From the NCBI GenBank assembly GCA_944376125.1, contig CALWBQ010000031.1:20591-84590 (forward strand): a DNA stretch of 64,000 bases, in the 5' to 3' direction. The notes under the pieces are model-generated. The model was not told the origin of the DNA and did no database searches. It saw only the letters and a list, made by a program, of their open reading frames with translations. Both the position numbers and the translations under genes were made by a program. The DNA is from an uncultured Lachnospiraceae bacterium (GTDB lineage: Bacteria > Bacillota > Clostridia > Lachnospirales > Lachnospiraceae). The stretch's first letter is position 1, and the number at the start of each line of letters is the position of its first letter. This document shows, piece by piece, positions 26,091-35,103 of this stretch.

Positions 26091-27449
26091 TTGAACCGTA
26101 CAGCAGACAGAACGGCGGTTTTTGAGACTATGCCCGTCCGTCAGGCGGTGTGCAGGCAAATTATACCGGCCATTGCCAGTCAGATGATCGCCCTGATCTA
26201 CAATCTGGCAGATACGTATTTTGTGGGGATGCTGAATGAGCCTAACCAGACGGCGGCTATCACAGTGGTGTACTCATCCTTTGTGATGCTGACAGCGATC
26301 TCCAATCTCTTTGGTGTGGGAGGAGCCAGCGCTCTCTCGAGAGCACTGGGGGTGAAACGGCAGGGGGATGCGGAAGGCATCTCGGCCTTATCTTTCTGGG
26401 GCGGCCTGGGGAGTGCCATCCTGTTCTCCTTCATCTTTTTTAGTTTTGCCCGGCCGATCCTGACGGCATGCGGAGCCACTCCGGATGTCTATGAAGTGGC
26501 TTATCGATATGCGCTCTGGGTGGTGGTGTTTGGAGGACCGGGGACGATTTTAAATACCCTTCTGGCCAATCTGGTCCGGGCAGAGGGGAGCGCAGCAGCG
26601 GCTGCCTTCGGCGTTTCCATGGGAGGTATTTTGAATATTCTTTTGGACCCTTTTTTCGTCCTTCCGCAGTTTCTGGGAATGGGGGCAGAGGGAGCGGGGA
26701 TTGCGACGGCCATCTCCAATACAGCAGCGGCTCTGTATTTTTTGGCTTATATCGCCGGAAAACGAGGGAAAACGGTGGTTTGCATCGATCCAATCCGCCT
26801 CAGATGTGCAGGGCGGTATCTGAAAACAGTTCTGCTGATCGGATTCCCATCGGCGGTCCAGTACGCTTTGACAGTCGTTGCCATCGCAGCTCAGTCCCGC
26901 TTTGTTTCCCAGTACACAACAGAGGCTATGGCAGCTTTGGGAATCGTGAAAAAGCTGGATCAGCTTCCCTTGTATTTTTCAATCGGAGTGTCAAGCGGGC
27001 TGCTGCCGCTTCTGGCTTACAACTATTCTGCCGGCAGCCAGGAGAGAAGAAGGAGGGCGTTCCGGTTTGGAACTTCCGTGTCGCTGGCCTTTTCCCTGCT
27101 CTGCCTGGCTGTCTATGAACTTTTTGCACCCAGCCTGGCAGCACTTTTCATCCGGGATCCGGAGACAATTCAGTATGGTGCAGATTTCCTTCGCCGGATG
27201 GTGACAGCTATGCCTATGATGTCTGTCTGCTATCCTATGATCATACAATTTCAGGCTATGGGAAAATTCAAAGAATCTCTGGTATGCTCTGTCCTGAGAA
27301 AGGGCGTGCTGGATATTCCGCTTCTGTTTTTGATGAATGGACTGCTTGGACTCTACGGCTGTATGTGGGTACAGCCTATCGTTGATGCCATCTCCCTCAC
27401 GGCAGCAGGATACTTTTATCTGCGCCTCAGAAAAAGAGAGGGAATTTAA
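26091..27449 (+). CDS. MATE family efflux transporter
   Basis: 452 aa from a TTG start at 26091 with AGGGGGGAT upstream. About twelve membrane segments in two related halves; the MATE motif IIPAIASQMIALIYNLADTYFVGML is in helix 1 and its partner VQYALTVVAIAAQSRFVS in helix 7. It exports organic cations or drugs using a Na+ or H+ gradient. Substrate unknown. Followed closely by the DAPG-hydrolase-like gene, which may share its transcript. Confidence 0.92.
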   Translation: MNRTADRTAVFETMPVRQAVCRQIIPAIASQMIALIYNLADTYFVGMLNEPNQTAAITVVYSSFVMLTAISNLFGVGGASALSRALGVKRQGDAEGISALSFWGGLGSAILFSFIFFSFARPILTACGATPDVYEVAYRYALWVVVFGGPGTILNTLLANLVRAEGSAAAAAFGVSMGGILNILLDPFFVLPQFLGMGAEGAGIATAISNTAAALYFLAYIAGKRGKTVVCIDPIRLRCAGRYLKTVLLIGFPSAVQYALTVVAIAAQSRFVSQYTTEAMAALGIVKKLDQLPLYFSIGVSSGLLPLLAYNYSAGSQERRRRAFRFGTSVSLAFSLLCLAVYELFAPSLAALFIRDPETIQYGADFLRRMVTAMPMMSVCYPMIIQFQAMGKFKESLVCSVLRKGVLDIPLLFLMNGLLGLYGCMWVQPIVDAISLTAAGYFYLRLRKREGI

Positions 27450-27483
27450 CTTGTAAATGCTGATATTACAAAGGAGAAAGAAC

Positions 27484-28281
27484 ATGACAGATTATCAGGC
27501 TAATGCAGGACAGACGTTTACGCCTGTCCAGAAAAATACTCAGATAGAAACGCTGCCCTTTGAGCCGCTTGGGAAACCTGAGCCCCAGCTGCCTAAGCTG
27601 CAGCTGAATACTTCAGCAGAGAAAAAGGGCTGGGTCATCCAGTCCCAGTCCCAGCATATGCTCCCAGGAATTAGCGCAGAGATGCTGGACTGGTTCTGGG
27701 CCAATATGGAAAAGGGATACTATCTGTGGGCGCCTGGCTCCCACAAGCGGTTTAATTGGGTCAAGGCTCCCTGGCAGTACGGTTTTTTGCACTCTGTCCA
27801 CATGATCTCAGAATCTGTAGGAAGGGGCTTCCCTGTTTTTGGCGGAGAGGGTGTGGAGATCCATCGCCTTGGGCTGGATTATTTTCCATTTACCTCAGCC
27901 CTGGAACACGTGCTGGTTGAAGGGGTGTTTAATGATAAGAATGAGTTTGTAGATATGACGGTTCACATGTGGGAGGACTGTCTGGGAGGCTGCCGCCATA
28001 TCACAGCGGCCGTGGCAAATCCAGCAGTATCGGAGCCGCCTCGGTTCATCAAGGAAATGCTGGAGGAGAATCCGGATACACAGCCTGTAGCTCCAAGTGC
28101 TACAGATCACTGTGAATATGAGGCCAGCCGCTGGCCTCAGTTTTTGCCGGCCCTCTATAATTTGTGGAAGGATCATCCGGATCCCTCCCAAAATGTGGCC
28201 TGCAATTTGACTGTCCGTAAGACCGGTGACGAATCCTGGGAATATGTCCATGACAACCCGGCTGTAATCCTGGAACGGTAG
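27484..28281 (+). CDS. DAPG/phloretin hydrolase-like protein (PhlG family)
   Basis: 265 aa from ATG 27484 (AAAGGAG upstream). The segment MLDWFWANMEKGYYLWAPGSHKRFNW and later His/Glu-rich stretches (TSALEHVLVEGV, TVHMWEDCLGGCRHI) resemble the PhlG family. These zinc enzymes cut a carbon-carbon bond in 2,4-diacetylphloroglucinol, and in Eubacterium ramulus (also Lachnospiraceae) in phloretin. Which His/Glu ligate zinc here cannot be settled without an alignment. No signal peptide. It is followed after 15 bases by an AEC transporter. A role in plant-phenolic breakdown is inference. Confidence 0.55.
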   Translation: MTDYQANAGQTFTPVQKNTQIETLPFEPLGKPEPQLPKLQLNTSAEKKGWVIQSQSQHMLPGISAEMLDWFWANMEKGYYLWAPGSHKRFNWVKAPWQYGFLHSVHMISESVGRGFPVFGGEGVEIHRLGLDYFPFTSALEHVLVEGVFNDKNEFVDMTVHMWEDCLGGCRHITAAVANPAVSEPPRFIKEMLEENPDTQPVAPSATDHCEYEASRWPQFLPALYNLWKDHPDPSQNVACNLTVRKTGDESWEYVHDNPAVILER

Positions 28282-28296
28282 AGAAGGGAGCGCAAG

Positions 28297-29229
28297 ATGG
28301 ACACATTAGGAATTCTTCTCGAACAGATCGGCCTGTTTGTGATCTACATTTTGACAGGCATCGCCCTGGTGAAGACCAAGGTAATGAATCAGCCTTCTTT
28401 GGAGGTGATTGCCAGGTTTGTCCTGAAGCTGGCTCTTCCAGTCATGATTTTTTCTAATACAGTAGGAGGTGTGGAGAAGGATGCACTGATCCGGTCGCTT
28501 CCGATCCTAGGGCTTACCGCATTGCTGTACATTCTCCTTTTTTTCGTCAGCAAGGGGCTGGCGAAACTGTTCGGACTGAGGGGAGATACAGCCCAGGTCT
28601 ACAGAGCATTGACAATGTTTGGAAATGTAGGGTTTATGGGGATTCCCATTGTCACGAGCCTTTACCCGGAGAACGGCATGCTGTACATTTCTGTCTTTAC
28701 TATTATAGATCAGATGGTTTTGTGGACTTTGGGGGTAAAGCTGACTACGCCTTCAGGGCAGGGGAAATTTCATCCCAGCAAAATGGTAAATCCTGCTACG
28801 GTTGCGATTGTCCTGGCTGTCATATTGATCCTCTTGGAACTGCCGCTGCCGCCTCTCCTGGAGACAGCAATGCAGAAGATCGGAGGTGCTGCCACTCCTC
28901 TGGCGATGATCTATCTAGGCGGTGTATTTGCGTGTATGGAGATCAAAAAATATATTGGGAAAAAAGAACTGTACGGGATTGTCATCGCAAAAATGTTTCT
29001 GTTTTCCCTGCTTTTCTATGAGATCTTGGGGCTGCTGCCTCTGGCTGCAGAGGTTCGCATGACGATGGCGCTGCTTGCAGCCATGCCATCCATGTCATCT
29101 GTGGTAATGATGGCGAAGGCTTCCGGCTCAGAGGGGGATTATGCCATGGGAGGGATCCTAGTCACCACAGTCTGTTCTCTGGTGACCCTTCCCGCTGTCT
29201 GCTGGATTTTCCAGTTTATTCTTCCCTAA
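28297..29229 (+). CDS. AEC family transporter (auxin efflux carrier type)
   Basis: 310 aa, GAAGGGAG upstream. Ten hydrophobic segments in two halves; the characteristic MFGNVGFMGIPIVTSLY (crossover helix of the first half) and the matching AAMPSMSSVVMMAKASG in the second half are seen. AEC proteins are bile-acid/sodium-symporter-fold carriers for small organic acids (malate, malonate) or weak acids. Directly downstream of the DAPG-hydrolase-like gene, so it could move that enzyme's product or substrate. Specificity unproven. Confidence 0.88.
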   Translation: MDTLGILLEQIGLFVIYILTGIALVKTKVMNQPSLEVIARFVLKLALPVMIFSNTVGGVEKDALIRSLPILGLTALLYILLFFVSKGLAKLFGLRGDTAQVYRALTMFGNVGFMGIPIVTSLYPENGMLYISVFTIIDQMVLWTLGVKLTTPSGQGKFHPSKMVNPATVAIVLAVILILLELPLPPLLETAMQKIGGAATPLAMIYLGGVFACMEIKKYIGKKELYGIVIAKMFLFSLLFYEILGLLPLAAEVRMTMALLAAMPSMSSVVMMAKASGSEGDYAMGGILVTTVCSLVTLPAVCWIFQFILP

Positions 29230-29328
29230 TTAATATTAATAGTCCCAGTGTACAGCTTTTGACAGAAAGGAAAGCATAATAGGAAACTTTATTAACAATT
29301 TTATTTTGCAAGCAGGAGGTAACGGACA

Positions 29329-30375
29329 ATGAGATACCCGAAAAATCTGCCCCTTGACGGAACTATCGGTTTTGTGGCTCCCTCATTTGGATGCAACATC
29401 GAGCCCTACCGCACAGCATTTGACAACAGCCTGAGGATATTCCGGGAAAAAGGCCATAAGGTCCTGCTGGGGCCTAACTGTTACGAGGGCCGCGGGATCG
29501 GCATCAGCAATACGCCCCAGGCATGCGGAAAGGAGCTGACGGAGAGCTACTGCAGCAAAGACAGCGATGCGCTGATCTCCTGCGGCGGCGGGGAGCTGAT
29601 GTGCGAGATCCTGGATTATGTGGATTTTGAAGCCATCCGACAGGCAGACCCCAAATGGTATATGGGGTATTCAGACAATACGAACTTTACATTCCTTCTC
29701 GCCACCCTCTGCGACACGGCCGCTGTGTACGGGCCCTGCGCCGCGGCTTTCGGCATGGAGCCGTGGCATGAATCCCTCTCGGATGCCTACGGAATTCTGA
29801 CCGGGCAGGTGACCAGGGTGAGCGGATATGAGCTGTGGGAGAAAGAGTCGAAAAAGAATGAGGAAAATCCCCTGGCACCCTACAATGTGACGGAGCCGAG
29901 AAAGATCCGGTGCTTTCAGGGCGGGAGAGAGATCCCCAGTGAAGAGGCGGATATCCAGATCTCCGGGCGGCTCATTGGCGGGTGTATGGACTGTCTGGTG
30001 AATCTGATGGGAACCAGCTATGACAGGGGAGCCGAGTTCGCCAAAAACTATGAGGAGGACGGCCTGATCTGGTTTCTGGAGTCCTGCGACCTGAACGTTA
30101 TGGCTATCAGAAGGGCAGTCTGGGAGATGAAGCACGGCGGCTGGTTCCAGAACGTAAAGGGCTTCCTCATTGGGCGTCCGTACTGCCACGGACAGGAGCT
30201 GATGGGATTGGATCAATATCAGGCTGTCCTGGCACAGATTGAAGACTGCGGTGTGCCGGTGATCATGGATCTGGATCTGGGACATCTGCCCCCGATGATG
30301 CCGGTAATCTGCGGAGCCTGCGCCGATGTCTCGGTGAAAGGCGGCCAGATTGTGATTGAATATAAGAAAGAATAG
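29329..30375 (+). CDS. S66 family peptidase (LD-carboxypeptidase/MccF-like)
   Basis: 348 aa, GCAGGAGGTAA upstream. Cytoplasmic serine peptidase of family S66, used in peptidoglycan recycling (LdcA) or self-immunity to peptide-nucleotide antibiotics (MccF). GTIGFVAPSFG begins the N-terminal domain; the nucleophile serine lies in GYSDNTNF, the catalytic Glu in WFLESCD, and the His in GRPYCHGQE. The oxyanion region ISCGGGELM is kept. Monocistronic with a terminator. It is closer in length and motif spacing to MccF-like members, but the substrate is not known. Confidence 0.88.
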   Translation: MRYPKNLPLDGTIGFVAPSFGCNIEPYRTAFDNSLRIFREKGHKVLLGPNCYEGRGIGISNTPQACGKELTESYCSKDSDALISCGGGELMCEILDYVDFEAIRQADPKWYMGYSDNTNFTFLLATLCDTAAVYGPCAAAFGMEPWHESLSDAYGILTGQVTRVSGYELWEKESKKNEENPLAPYNVTEPRKIRCFQGGREIPSEEADIQISGRLIGGCMDCLVNLMGTSYDRGAEFAKNYEEDGLIWFLESCDLNVMAIRRAVWEMKHGGWFQNVKGFLIGRPYCHGQELMGLDQYQAVLAQIEDCGVPVIMDLDLGHLPPMMPVICGACADVSVKGGQIVIEYKKE

Positions 30376-30383
30376 ACAGAAAC

Positions 30384-30411
30384 ACAGGAGCAGCGACACT
30401 GCTCCTGTTTC
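30384..30411 (+). terminator. hairpin terminator after the S66 peptidase
   Basis: Perfect 10-bp stem ACAGGAGCAG / CTGCTCCTGT over a 5-base loop; only a short T-rich tail (TTTCT) follows. Confidence 0.65.
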
Positions 30412-30533
30412 TACTCCAGAGCGCGAACAAGGGAGGCGACAGGACGAATTCCGTCCGTACAGCAGACAACCGTTTCTTCATCAATATTGGTGAGGCGAGG
30501 TGCTTGTGCCTGCACTCAGCGGTGATGATTCCG

Positions 30534-30562
30534 GTCATAAATCGGACAGGGCTTCAATATAT
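30534..30562 (+). promoter_or_regulatory. candidate sigma-E promoter of the spoIIIA operon
   Basis: GTCATAA (30534-30540), 14-bp spacer, CAATATAT (30555-30562). It resembles the sigma-E pattern (KMATATT, N14-15, CATACAMT) with some mismatches; spoIIIA is a known sigma-E operon. No other feature is seen between 30412 and 30533. Confidence 0.45.
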
Positions 30563-30582
30563 TAGGGTAAAGGAGTGAGACT

Positions 30583-31560
30583 ATGAAAAAGAAGGATGAG
30601 ATCCTGAGAATGTTCCCGGCAAAGCTGAGAGAGATTCTGGGACAGATACCGGGAGACTATGAAGATGTTCAGGAAATCCGTCTGAGGGCAGGGGAACCTC
30701 TTTTGGTGGTTAAAGACGGGCGGGAATATTACATTTCTCCTGCGGGACAACTGGAAAAACGGCTGTGCCAGGCGGCAGCTATCACGCCGGATCAGATACG
30801 GGAGACTGTAGAGTACATGAGCAGCTATTCCCTCTATGCATTTGAAGAGGAGCTGCGCCAGGGATTTCTGACTCTCCAGGGAGGCCATCGGGTCGGCTTG
30901 GCGGGGCAGGCGGTTCTGGAAGGGGGGAGAATCAAAACCCTGAAATATATTTCTTTCCTGAATGTCAGGATTTCCCATCAAAGAAGGGGCTGCGCAGAGA
31001 AACTTCTCCCCTATCTGTGCAGGGAGGGAGAGGTGCTCTCCACTCTTTTCGTCTCCCCGCCCCGCTGCGGCAAGACCACCATCCTGCGGGATCTGATTCG
31101 CCTGATCTCAAACGGGGAGGGGATCGCTAGAGGAATGACCGTGGGCGTGGTGGATGAACGGTCAGAGCTGGGGGCCTGCTACCAGGGGGTTCCCCAGAAT
31201 GACTTGGGAATCCGTACAGATGTGCTGGACTGCTGCCCTAAAGCCAGCGGCATGATGATGCTGATCCGCAGTATGGCTCCGGAAGCAGTAGCAGTGGATG
31301 AAATCGGAAGCAGGGAGGATCTGGAAGCTATCGAATATGCCAGAAACTGCGGCTGCCGCCTTTTGGCTACAGTTCACGGAAACTCTATTGAAGATTTAAA
31401 AGAAAAACCAGTTCTCAGAAAGCTGGTGGAGGAGAAGACTTTTGACCGCTATGTAGTTTTGAGCAGCCGGATCCATGCGGGGACAGTGGAAGCCGTATAT
31501 GATTCCAGAGGGACGCCTATTTATGAAAGCTGCAGGGAAAAAGCGGGGCTGGCGGTATGA
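30583..31560 (+). CDS. spoIIIAA: stage III sporulation protein AA (ATPase)
   Basis: 325 aa, TAAAGGAGTGAG upstream. Secretion-type ATPase of the SpoIIIA-SpoIIQ channel between mother cell and forespore, facing the mother-cell cytoplasm. The Walker A motif PPRCGKTT is at 159-166; VVDERSELGA and AVAVDEIGSREDLEAI carry the Asp box and Walker B. RLRAGEPLLVV near 34 is the usual N-terminal motif. First of eight genes spoIIIAA-AH, all present and in standard order, joined by short gaps or overlaps. Confidence 0.97.
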   Translation: MKKKDEILRMFPAKLREILGQIPGDYEDVQEIRLRAGEPLLVVKDGREYYISPAGQLEKRLCQAAAITPDQIRETVEYMSSYSLYAFEEELRQGFLTLQGGHRVGLAGQAVLEGGRIKTLKYISFLNVRISHQRRGCAEKLLPYLCREGEVLSTLFVSPPRCGKTTILRDLIRLISNGEGIARGMTVGVVDERSELGACYQGVPQNDLGIRTDVLDCCPKASGMMMLIRSMAPEAVAVDEIGSREDLEAIEYARNCGCRLLATVHGNSIEDLKEKPVLRKLVEEKTFDRYVVLSSRIHAGTVEAVYDSRGTPIYESCREKAGLAV

Positions 31561-32072
31561 TCCGGGCAGCAGGGGCTATCTTGATCTGCCTAGGTGCAGC
31601 TGGACTGGGCTGGGAGATGGCTTTTCTGTGGAGAGAACGGCTGAATCTCCTGGTTGCCCTTAGACAGCTGATCTATTATCTGAAAGGGGAGATCCTTTAT
31701 GGGCACGGAACCCTAGCGGAAGCCCTTTTGCAGTCAGGGAGAAAGGCGGGAGGCCCTCTCGGAGGAATGTTTGAGAGAGCAGCAGAGCGGATGGAGCTTA
31801 GGGACGGCACGCCTTTCCCGCAGATATGGAGAAGCGAGGCAGACAAGCTGGTCAGCCTGCCTCTTCTGTCTGGTGATTGGGAGCGCCTGAAGGCTCTGGG
31901 GGACAGTCTGGGTTATCTGGATCTTGCCATGCAAGAGAGAACCCTTCTTCTGTACCTAGAGCAGCTGGATGAATCCATTAGTTATCTGAAAGAACATAAA
32001 AGGGAGAAATGCCGCCTGTACGTAAGCCTTGGGATTATGGGAGGCCTTTTTCTTACCATTACATTTCTGTAG
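31557..32072 (+). CDS. spoIIIAB: stage III sporulation protein AB
   Basis: 171 aa, ATGA overlap with spoIIIAA. N-terminal membrane helix (AAGAILICLGAAGLGWEMA), a helical soluble domain of the GspF/type II secretion F type (LRQLIYYLKGEILYGHGTLAEAL), and a C-terminal membrane helix (LYVSLGIMGGLFLTITFL). It is thought to anchor the SpoIIIAA ATPase at the mother-cell membrane. Confidence 0.95.
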   Translation: MIRAAGAILICLGAAGLGWEMAFLWRERLNLLVALRQLIYYLKGEILYGHGTLAEALLQSGRKAGGPLGGMFERAAERMELRDGTPFPQIWRSEADKLVSLPLLSGDWERLKALGDSLGYLDLAMQERTLLLYLEQLDESISYLKEHKREKCRLYVSLGIMGGLFLTITFL

Positions 32073-32093
32073 AAGAAATGGAAGGGAGGGGCG

Positions 32094-32288
32094 ATGGGAG
32101 TCAGCCTGATTTTTAAGATTGCCGCCGTGGGAATCCTGGTCTCGGTTATTTGCCAGATCTTAAAGCACAGCGGTCGGGAGGAACAGGCGTTTTTAACCAG
32201 CCTGGCCGGGTTAGTGCTGGTACTGTTCTGGATGGTCCCATATATCTATGAATTGTTTGAAACGATTAAGGAACTATTCTCTTTATAA
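32094..32288 (+). CDS. spoIIIAC: stage III sporulation protein AC
   Basis: 64 aa, GGGAGGGGCG upstream. Two membrane helices (LIFKIAAVGILVSVICQIL and LTSLAGLVLVLFWMVPYIYEL) around the conserved KHSGREEQAF loop. Small membrane component of the SpoIIIA channel; normal length for this family. Confidence 0.95.
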   Translation: MGVSLIFKIAAVGILVSVICQILKHSGREEQAFLTSLAGLVLVLFWMVPYIYELFETIKELFSL

Positions 32289-32311
32289 AGGCGCAGGCCG
32301 GGAGGTGGCCA

Positions 32312-32698
32312 ATGACAGTGATAACAATGGCAGCTGTAGGGATCACGGCGGTGATGCTGGCCGTTCAGTTTAAAACTCTCAAGGGAGAATATGGGATTTA
32401 TCTGACGGCCGCCGCCTGCCTGTTTATTTTCTCCTACGGGATCCGGAGGATGGATACCATCCTGGAGGGCCTGAGAAAGATTCAGGAATATATCAAAATT
32501 GATCCGGTTTACCTTACTGCCCTGATCAAGATGATCGGAATTGCCTATGTTGCAGAATTTTCTTCTGGGATCTGCCGGGATTCCGGGTACAGTGCTATCG
32601 GAACCCAGATTGAGATCTTCGGGAAATTATCCATTCTGGCGGTCAGCATGCCCATTATTCTGGCTCTGCTGGAAACTCTGGAGGGATTTCTCTTATGA
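32312..32698 (+). CDS. spoIIIAD: stage III sporulation protein AD
   Basis: 128 aa, GGGAGGTGG upstream. Four hydrophobic segments with IDPVYLTALIKMIGIAYVAEFSSGICRDSGYSAIGTQIE, the diagnostic central stretch (split here only for naming). Membrane component of the SpoIIIA channel. Its stop overlaps the spoIIIAE start. Confidence 0.94.
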   Translation: MTVITMAAVGITAVMLAVQFKTLKGEYGIYLTAAACLFIFSYGIRRMDTILEGLRKIQEYIKIDPVYLTALIKMIGIAYVAEFSSGICRDSGYSAIGTQIEIFGKLSILAVSMPIILALLETLEGFLL

Positions 32699-33891
32699 CT
32701 GCAGGGAGGATGCTGAGTGCGGCCGCAAGCCTGCTTCTGGCAGCGGCGCTGGCAGCGGCAGTGCCATTTTTAGCTTTTGGGAAAGACGGGGAGAATGCGG
32801 AGAACACCGATCCCTCGGAGCTGCTGTCGGAGCCGGAGATGGAGGAATTTGGCCTGGAGGAGATTGAGGAGTATCTGGGGCAGAATCAGCCGGAAGGGAT
32901 CCAACTGTCGTTTACAGAACTGGCAAAGGCCATCCTTGCGGGAAATTTTAGAGAGGCCGGAGCAAAAGTAGGGACAGCGGTGCGGGACGCGCTGGTGTCC
33001 GAAGTGGGGCAGGGAAGCCAGCTTTTGGTCCAGGTAATGCTGCTGGGGCTCGTAGGCGCTGTTTTCTCTGGATTTTCTGGGATATTCTCCGGGAGCCAGA
33101 TCTCAGAGACAGGCTTTTTTGTTATCTATCTGCTGTTGTTTACCTGTCTGGCAGCAGGATTTTATCAGAGCTTGAGAATCGCTTCTGACGTTCTTAGTCA
33201 TCTCCTGGATTTTATGAAGGTGCTGCTCCCTGCTTTTTTTATGGCAGTGGCCTTTGCCGGGGGGAGTATGTCCAGCGGGGTTCTCTATGAGACAACTCTA
33301 GGCATTATAGGAATGTTTCAATGGATCTGCCTGATGGCAGGGCTTCCGCTGATCAAAATGTATGCTCTTCTGGTGCTGGCAGGGAAGATTTCCAAGGAGG
33401 ACAGCATTTCGCGGCTGACAGATCTGATCGGTCAGATTGTCAAGTGGGGATTAAAGACTATGGTAGGGCTGATGCTGGGGTTTCAGCTGATCCAGGCGAT
33501 GGTCCTTCCATGTGTGGATGCGGCAGGGCAGACCGGGCTGCTTAGGCTGATGGAGGCGGTCCCAGGAGTGGGGCAGGGAGCCAGAAGCGTGACCCAGGTG
33601 ATCCTGGGTTCTGGGGTTCTGATTAAAAATTCCATCGGGGCAGCAGGGGCGGCGGCAGTGGGAGCGATTGCAGTTCTGCCGCTTCTCAAGCTGGCGGTGC
33701 TGGCTCTTCTGTACCATGGCGCTGCCGCTCTGCTGGAGCCTGTCTGTGACAAAAGGGTGTCTGCCTGCATCCAGGGAATATCGGAGGCCCACAAACTGCT
33801 GATCCAGCTGATCTGGACAGCCCTTCTTCTGTTCGCCGTAAGCCTAGCAATCGTCTGTGCCTCTACCAATGTCACATATTATGCAGGGTGA
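32695..33891 (+). CDS. spoIIIAE: stage III sporulation protein AE
   Basis: 398 aa. Signal segment at residues 7-29 (AASLLLAAALAAAVPFLAFG), an acidic stretch (SELLSEPEMEEFGLEEIEEYL), then seven or more membrane segments. VLLPAFFMAVAFAGGSMSSGVLYE and LTDLIGQIVKWGLKTMVGLMLGFQ are typical. The largest membrane subunit of the SpoIIIA complex, with the N-terminal part outside. Starts by ATGA overlap with spoIIIAD. Confidence 0.95.
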   Translation: MTAGRMLSAAASLLLAAALAAAVPFLAFGKDGENAENTDPSELLSEPEMEEFGLEEIEEYLGQNQPEGIQLSFTELAKAILAGNFREAGAKVGTAVRDALVSEVGQGSQLLVQVMLLGLVGAVFSGFSGIFSGSQISETGFFVIYLLLFTCLAAGFYQSLRIASDVLSHLLDFMKVLLPAFFMAVAFAGGSMSSGVLYETTLGIIGMFQWICLMAGLPLIKMYALLVLAGKISKEDSISRLTDLIGQIVKWGLKTMVGLMLGFQLIQAMVLPCVDAAGQTGLLRLMEAVPGVGQGARSVTQVILGSGVLIKNSIGAAGAAAVGAIAVLPLLKLAVLALLYHGAAALLEPVCDKRVSACIQGISEAHKLLIQLIWTALLLFAVSLAIVCASTNVTYYAG

Positions 33892-33895
33892 AAAA

Positions 33896-34522
33896 ATGGA
33901 AGGAATCTTAGAGTGGGTAAAGCAGATCGCTTGTTACATGGTGCTGGTGACTGTTTTGGCGGATCTGCTTCCGAAAAAGAATTATGAGAAATATTTCCGC
34001 TTGTTTGCCGGATTGGTTCTGATCCTCTTGGCTATACAGCCGGTGACAGGCTCCCTAAAGCTGGATACACGGCTTTCAAACATGTTTCAAGAGATCCAGT
34101 ATGAGGGAATGGCAGAAGAGTTCCGGCAGAGGGCATCGGAGATGGAGGAGAAGCGGTATCAGCAGATCACAGCTGGATATGCCGGCCTGATTGAAGAGGA
34201 TATTGAGGCCATGGCACAGGAGGAGGGAATTTCGGGAGTTGAGGCTAGTGTGACCATTGAGAAGAATCCGGAGAAAGAGGATTATGGCCGGCTGCAGGCT
34301 GTAAGGATTACGGTCTGGAACCAGGAAGAGACCAGGGAAGCAGCGGCCAGTGTCCCGGGGGAGGAGATCAAGGTCGGGGAGATCCGTATGGAAGGCCCGG
34401 AAGGACGGCATGAAGATGGCGAGGAAGATGCAACGGGCACAGCGGCTGCAGATTTGAGGAGCCGGGTTGCAGATGAATATGGATTGGAGGAAGACCATGT
34501 GGAAATTAGGCGGAAAGATTAA
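33896..34522 (+). CDS. spoIIIAF: stage III sporulation protein AF
   Basis: 208 aa from ATG 33896, five bases after the spoIIIAE stop; the frame open from 33857 overlaps spoIIIAE and has no ribosome site. Two membrane helices (QIACYMVLVTVLADLLP and YFRLFAGLVLILLAIQPVTG), then a soluble domain of ring-building-motif type in the intermembrane space. The tail is rich in Glu/Asp. The 3' end overlaps spoIIIAG by 26 bases. Confidence 0.93.
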   Translation: MEGILEWVKQIACYMVLVTVLADLLPKKNYEKYFRLFAGLVLILLAIQPVTGSLKLDTRLSNMFQEIQYEGMAEEFRQRASEMEEKRYQQITAGYAGLIEEDIEAMAQEEGISGVEASVTIEKNPEKEDYGRLQAVRITVWNQEETREAAASVPGEEIKVGEIRMEGPEGRHEDGEEDATGTAAADLRSRVADEYGLEEDHVEIRRKD

Positions 34523-35090
34523 GAAGGAACAATGGCTCCTTCTTCTCCTGGCCGGGGCCGTTCTGATGATTCTTGCTATGCCGGCAGGGAAGAGACAGGA
34601 AAAAGGAACGCTCTATGACGCAGGGACGGAAAAGGCGGGGACAGAGGAAAGCTCCAGGAGACAGACCGCAGAGGAGACAGGGTTTGAAAATCCGTCTTAT
34701 GCGGCCGGATTGGAAGAAAGGGTAAAGGAGATCCTGAAAAATGTAGAAGGTGTAGGCCAGGTAGATGTTATGATTGCTCTGAAATCCACGGAAGAGAATG
34801 TGCTTCAGACCGATCAGAGCATATCGTCCTCCTCCACCAAAGAGCAGGATGCGGCAGGAGGCAGCCGGGAGATCCTTCAGTCAGAGTCGGAAGAGACGAC
34901 GGTTTTGACAGATACGGACGAAGGAAGCCGGCCTATCATCCAAAAACAGCTTTATCCGGAGATATCCGGCATTGTGATCAGCGCTTCAGGAGGCGGGAGC
35001 CCTCAGGTGAAAGCAGAAATTTCTGAGGCAATGGAAGCATTATTTGGCCTTCCCGCACATAAAATAAAAGTGTTAAAGCGGGTGGAATAA
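34497..35090 (+). CDS. spoIIIAG: stage III sporulation protein AG
   Basis: 197 aa from ATG 34497, preceded by TTGGAGG at six bases; earlier in-frame ATGs at 34467-34479 lie deeper in spoIIIAF and have no site. One membrane helix (QWLLLLLAGAVLMILAMPAG), then a linker, then the ring-building domain YAAGLEERVKEILKNVEGVGQVDVMIAL and a C-terminal PEISGIVISASGGGSPQVKAEISEAMEALFGLPAHKIKVLK. In B. subtilis the protein forms a large ring in the space between the membranes. Confidence 0.94.
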   Translation: MWKLGGKIKKEQWLLLLLAGAVLMILAMPAGKRQEKGTLYDAGTEKAGTEESSRRQTAEETGFENPSYAAGLEERVKEILKNVEGVGQVDVMIALKSTEENVLQTDQSISSSSTKEQDAAGGSREILQSESEETTVLTDTDEGSRPIIQKQLYPEISGIVISASGGGSPQVKAEISEAMEALFGLPAHKIKVLKRVE

Positions 35091-35103
35091 AGGAGCGAGG
35101 GAA

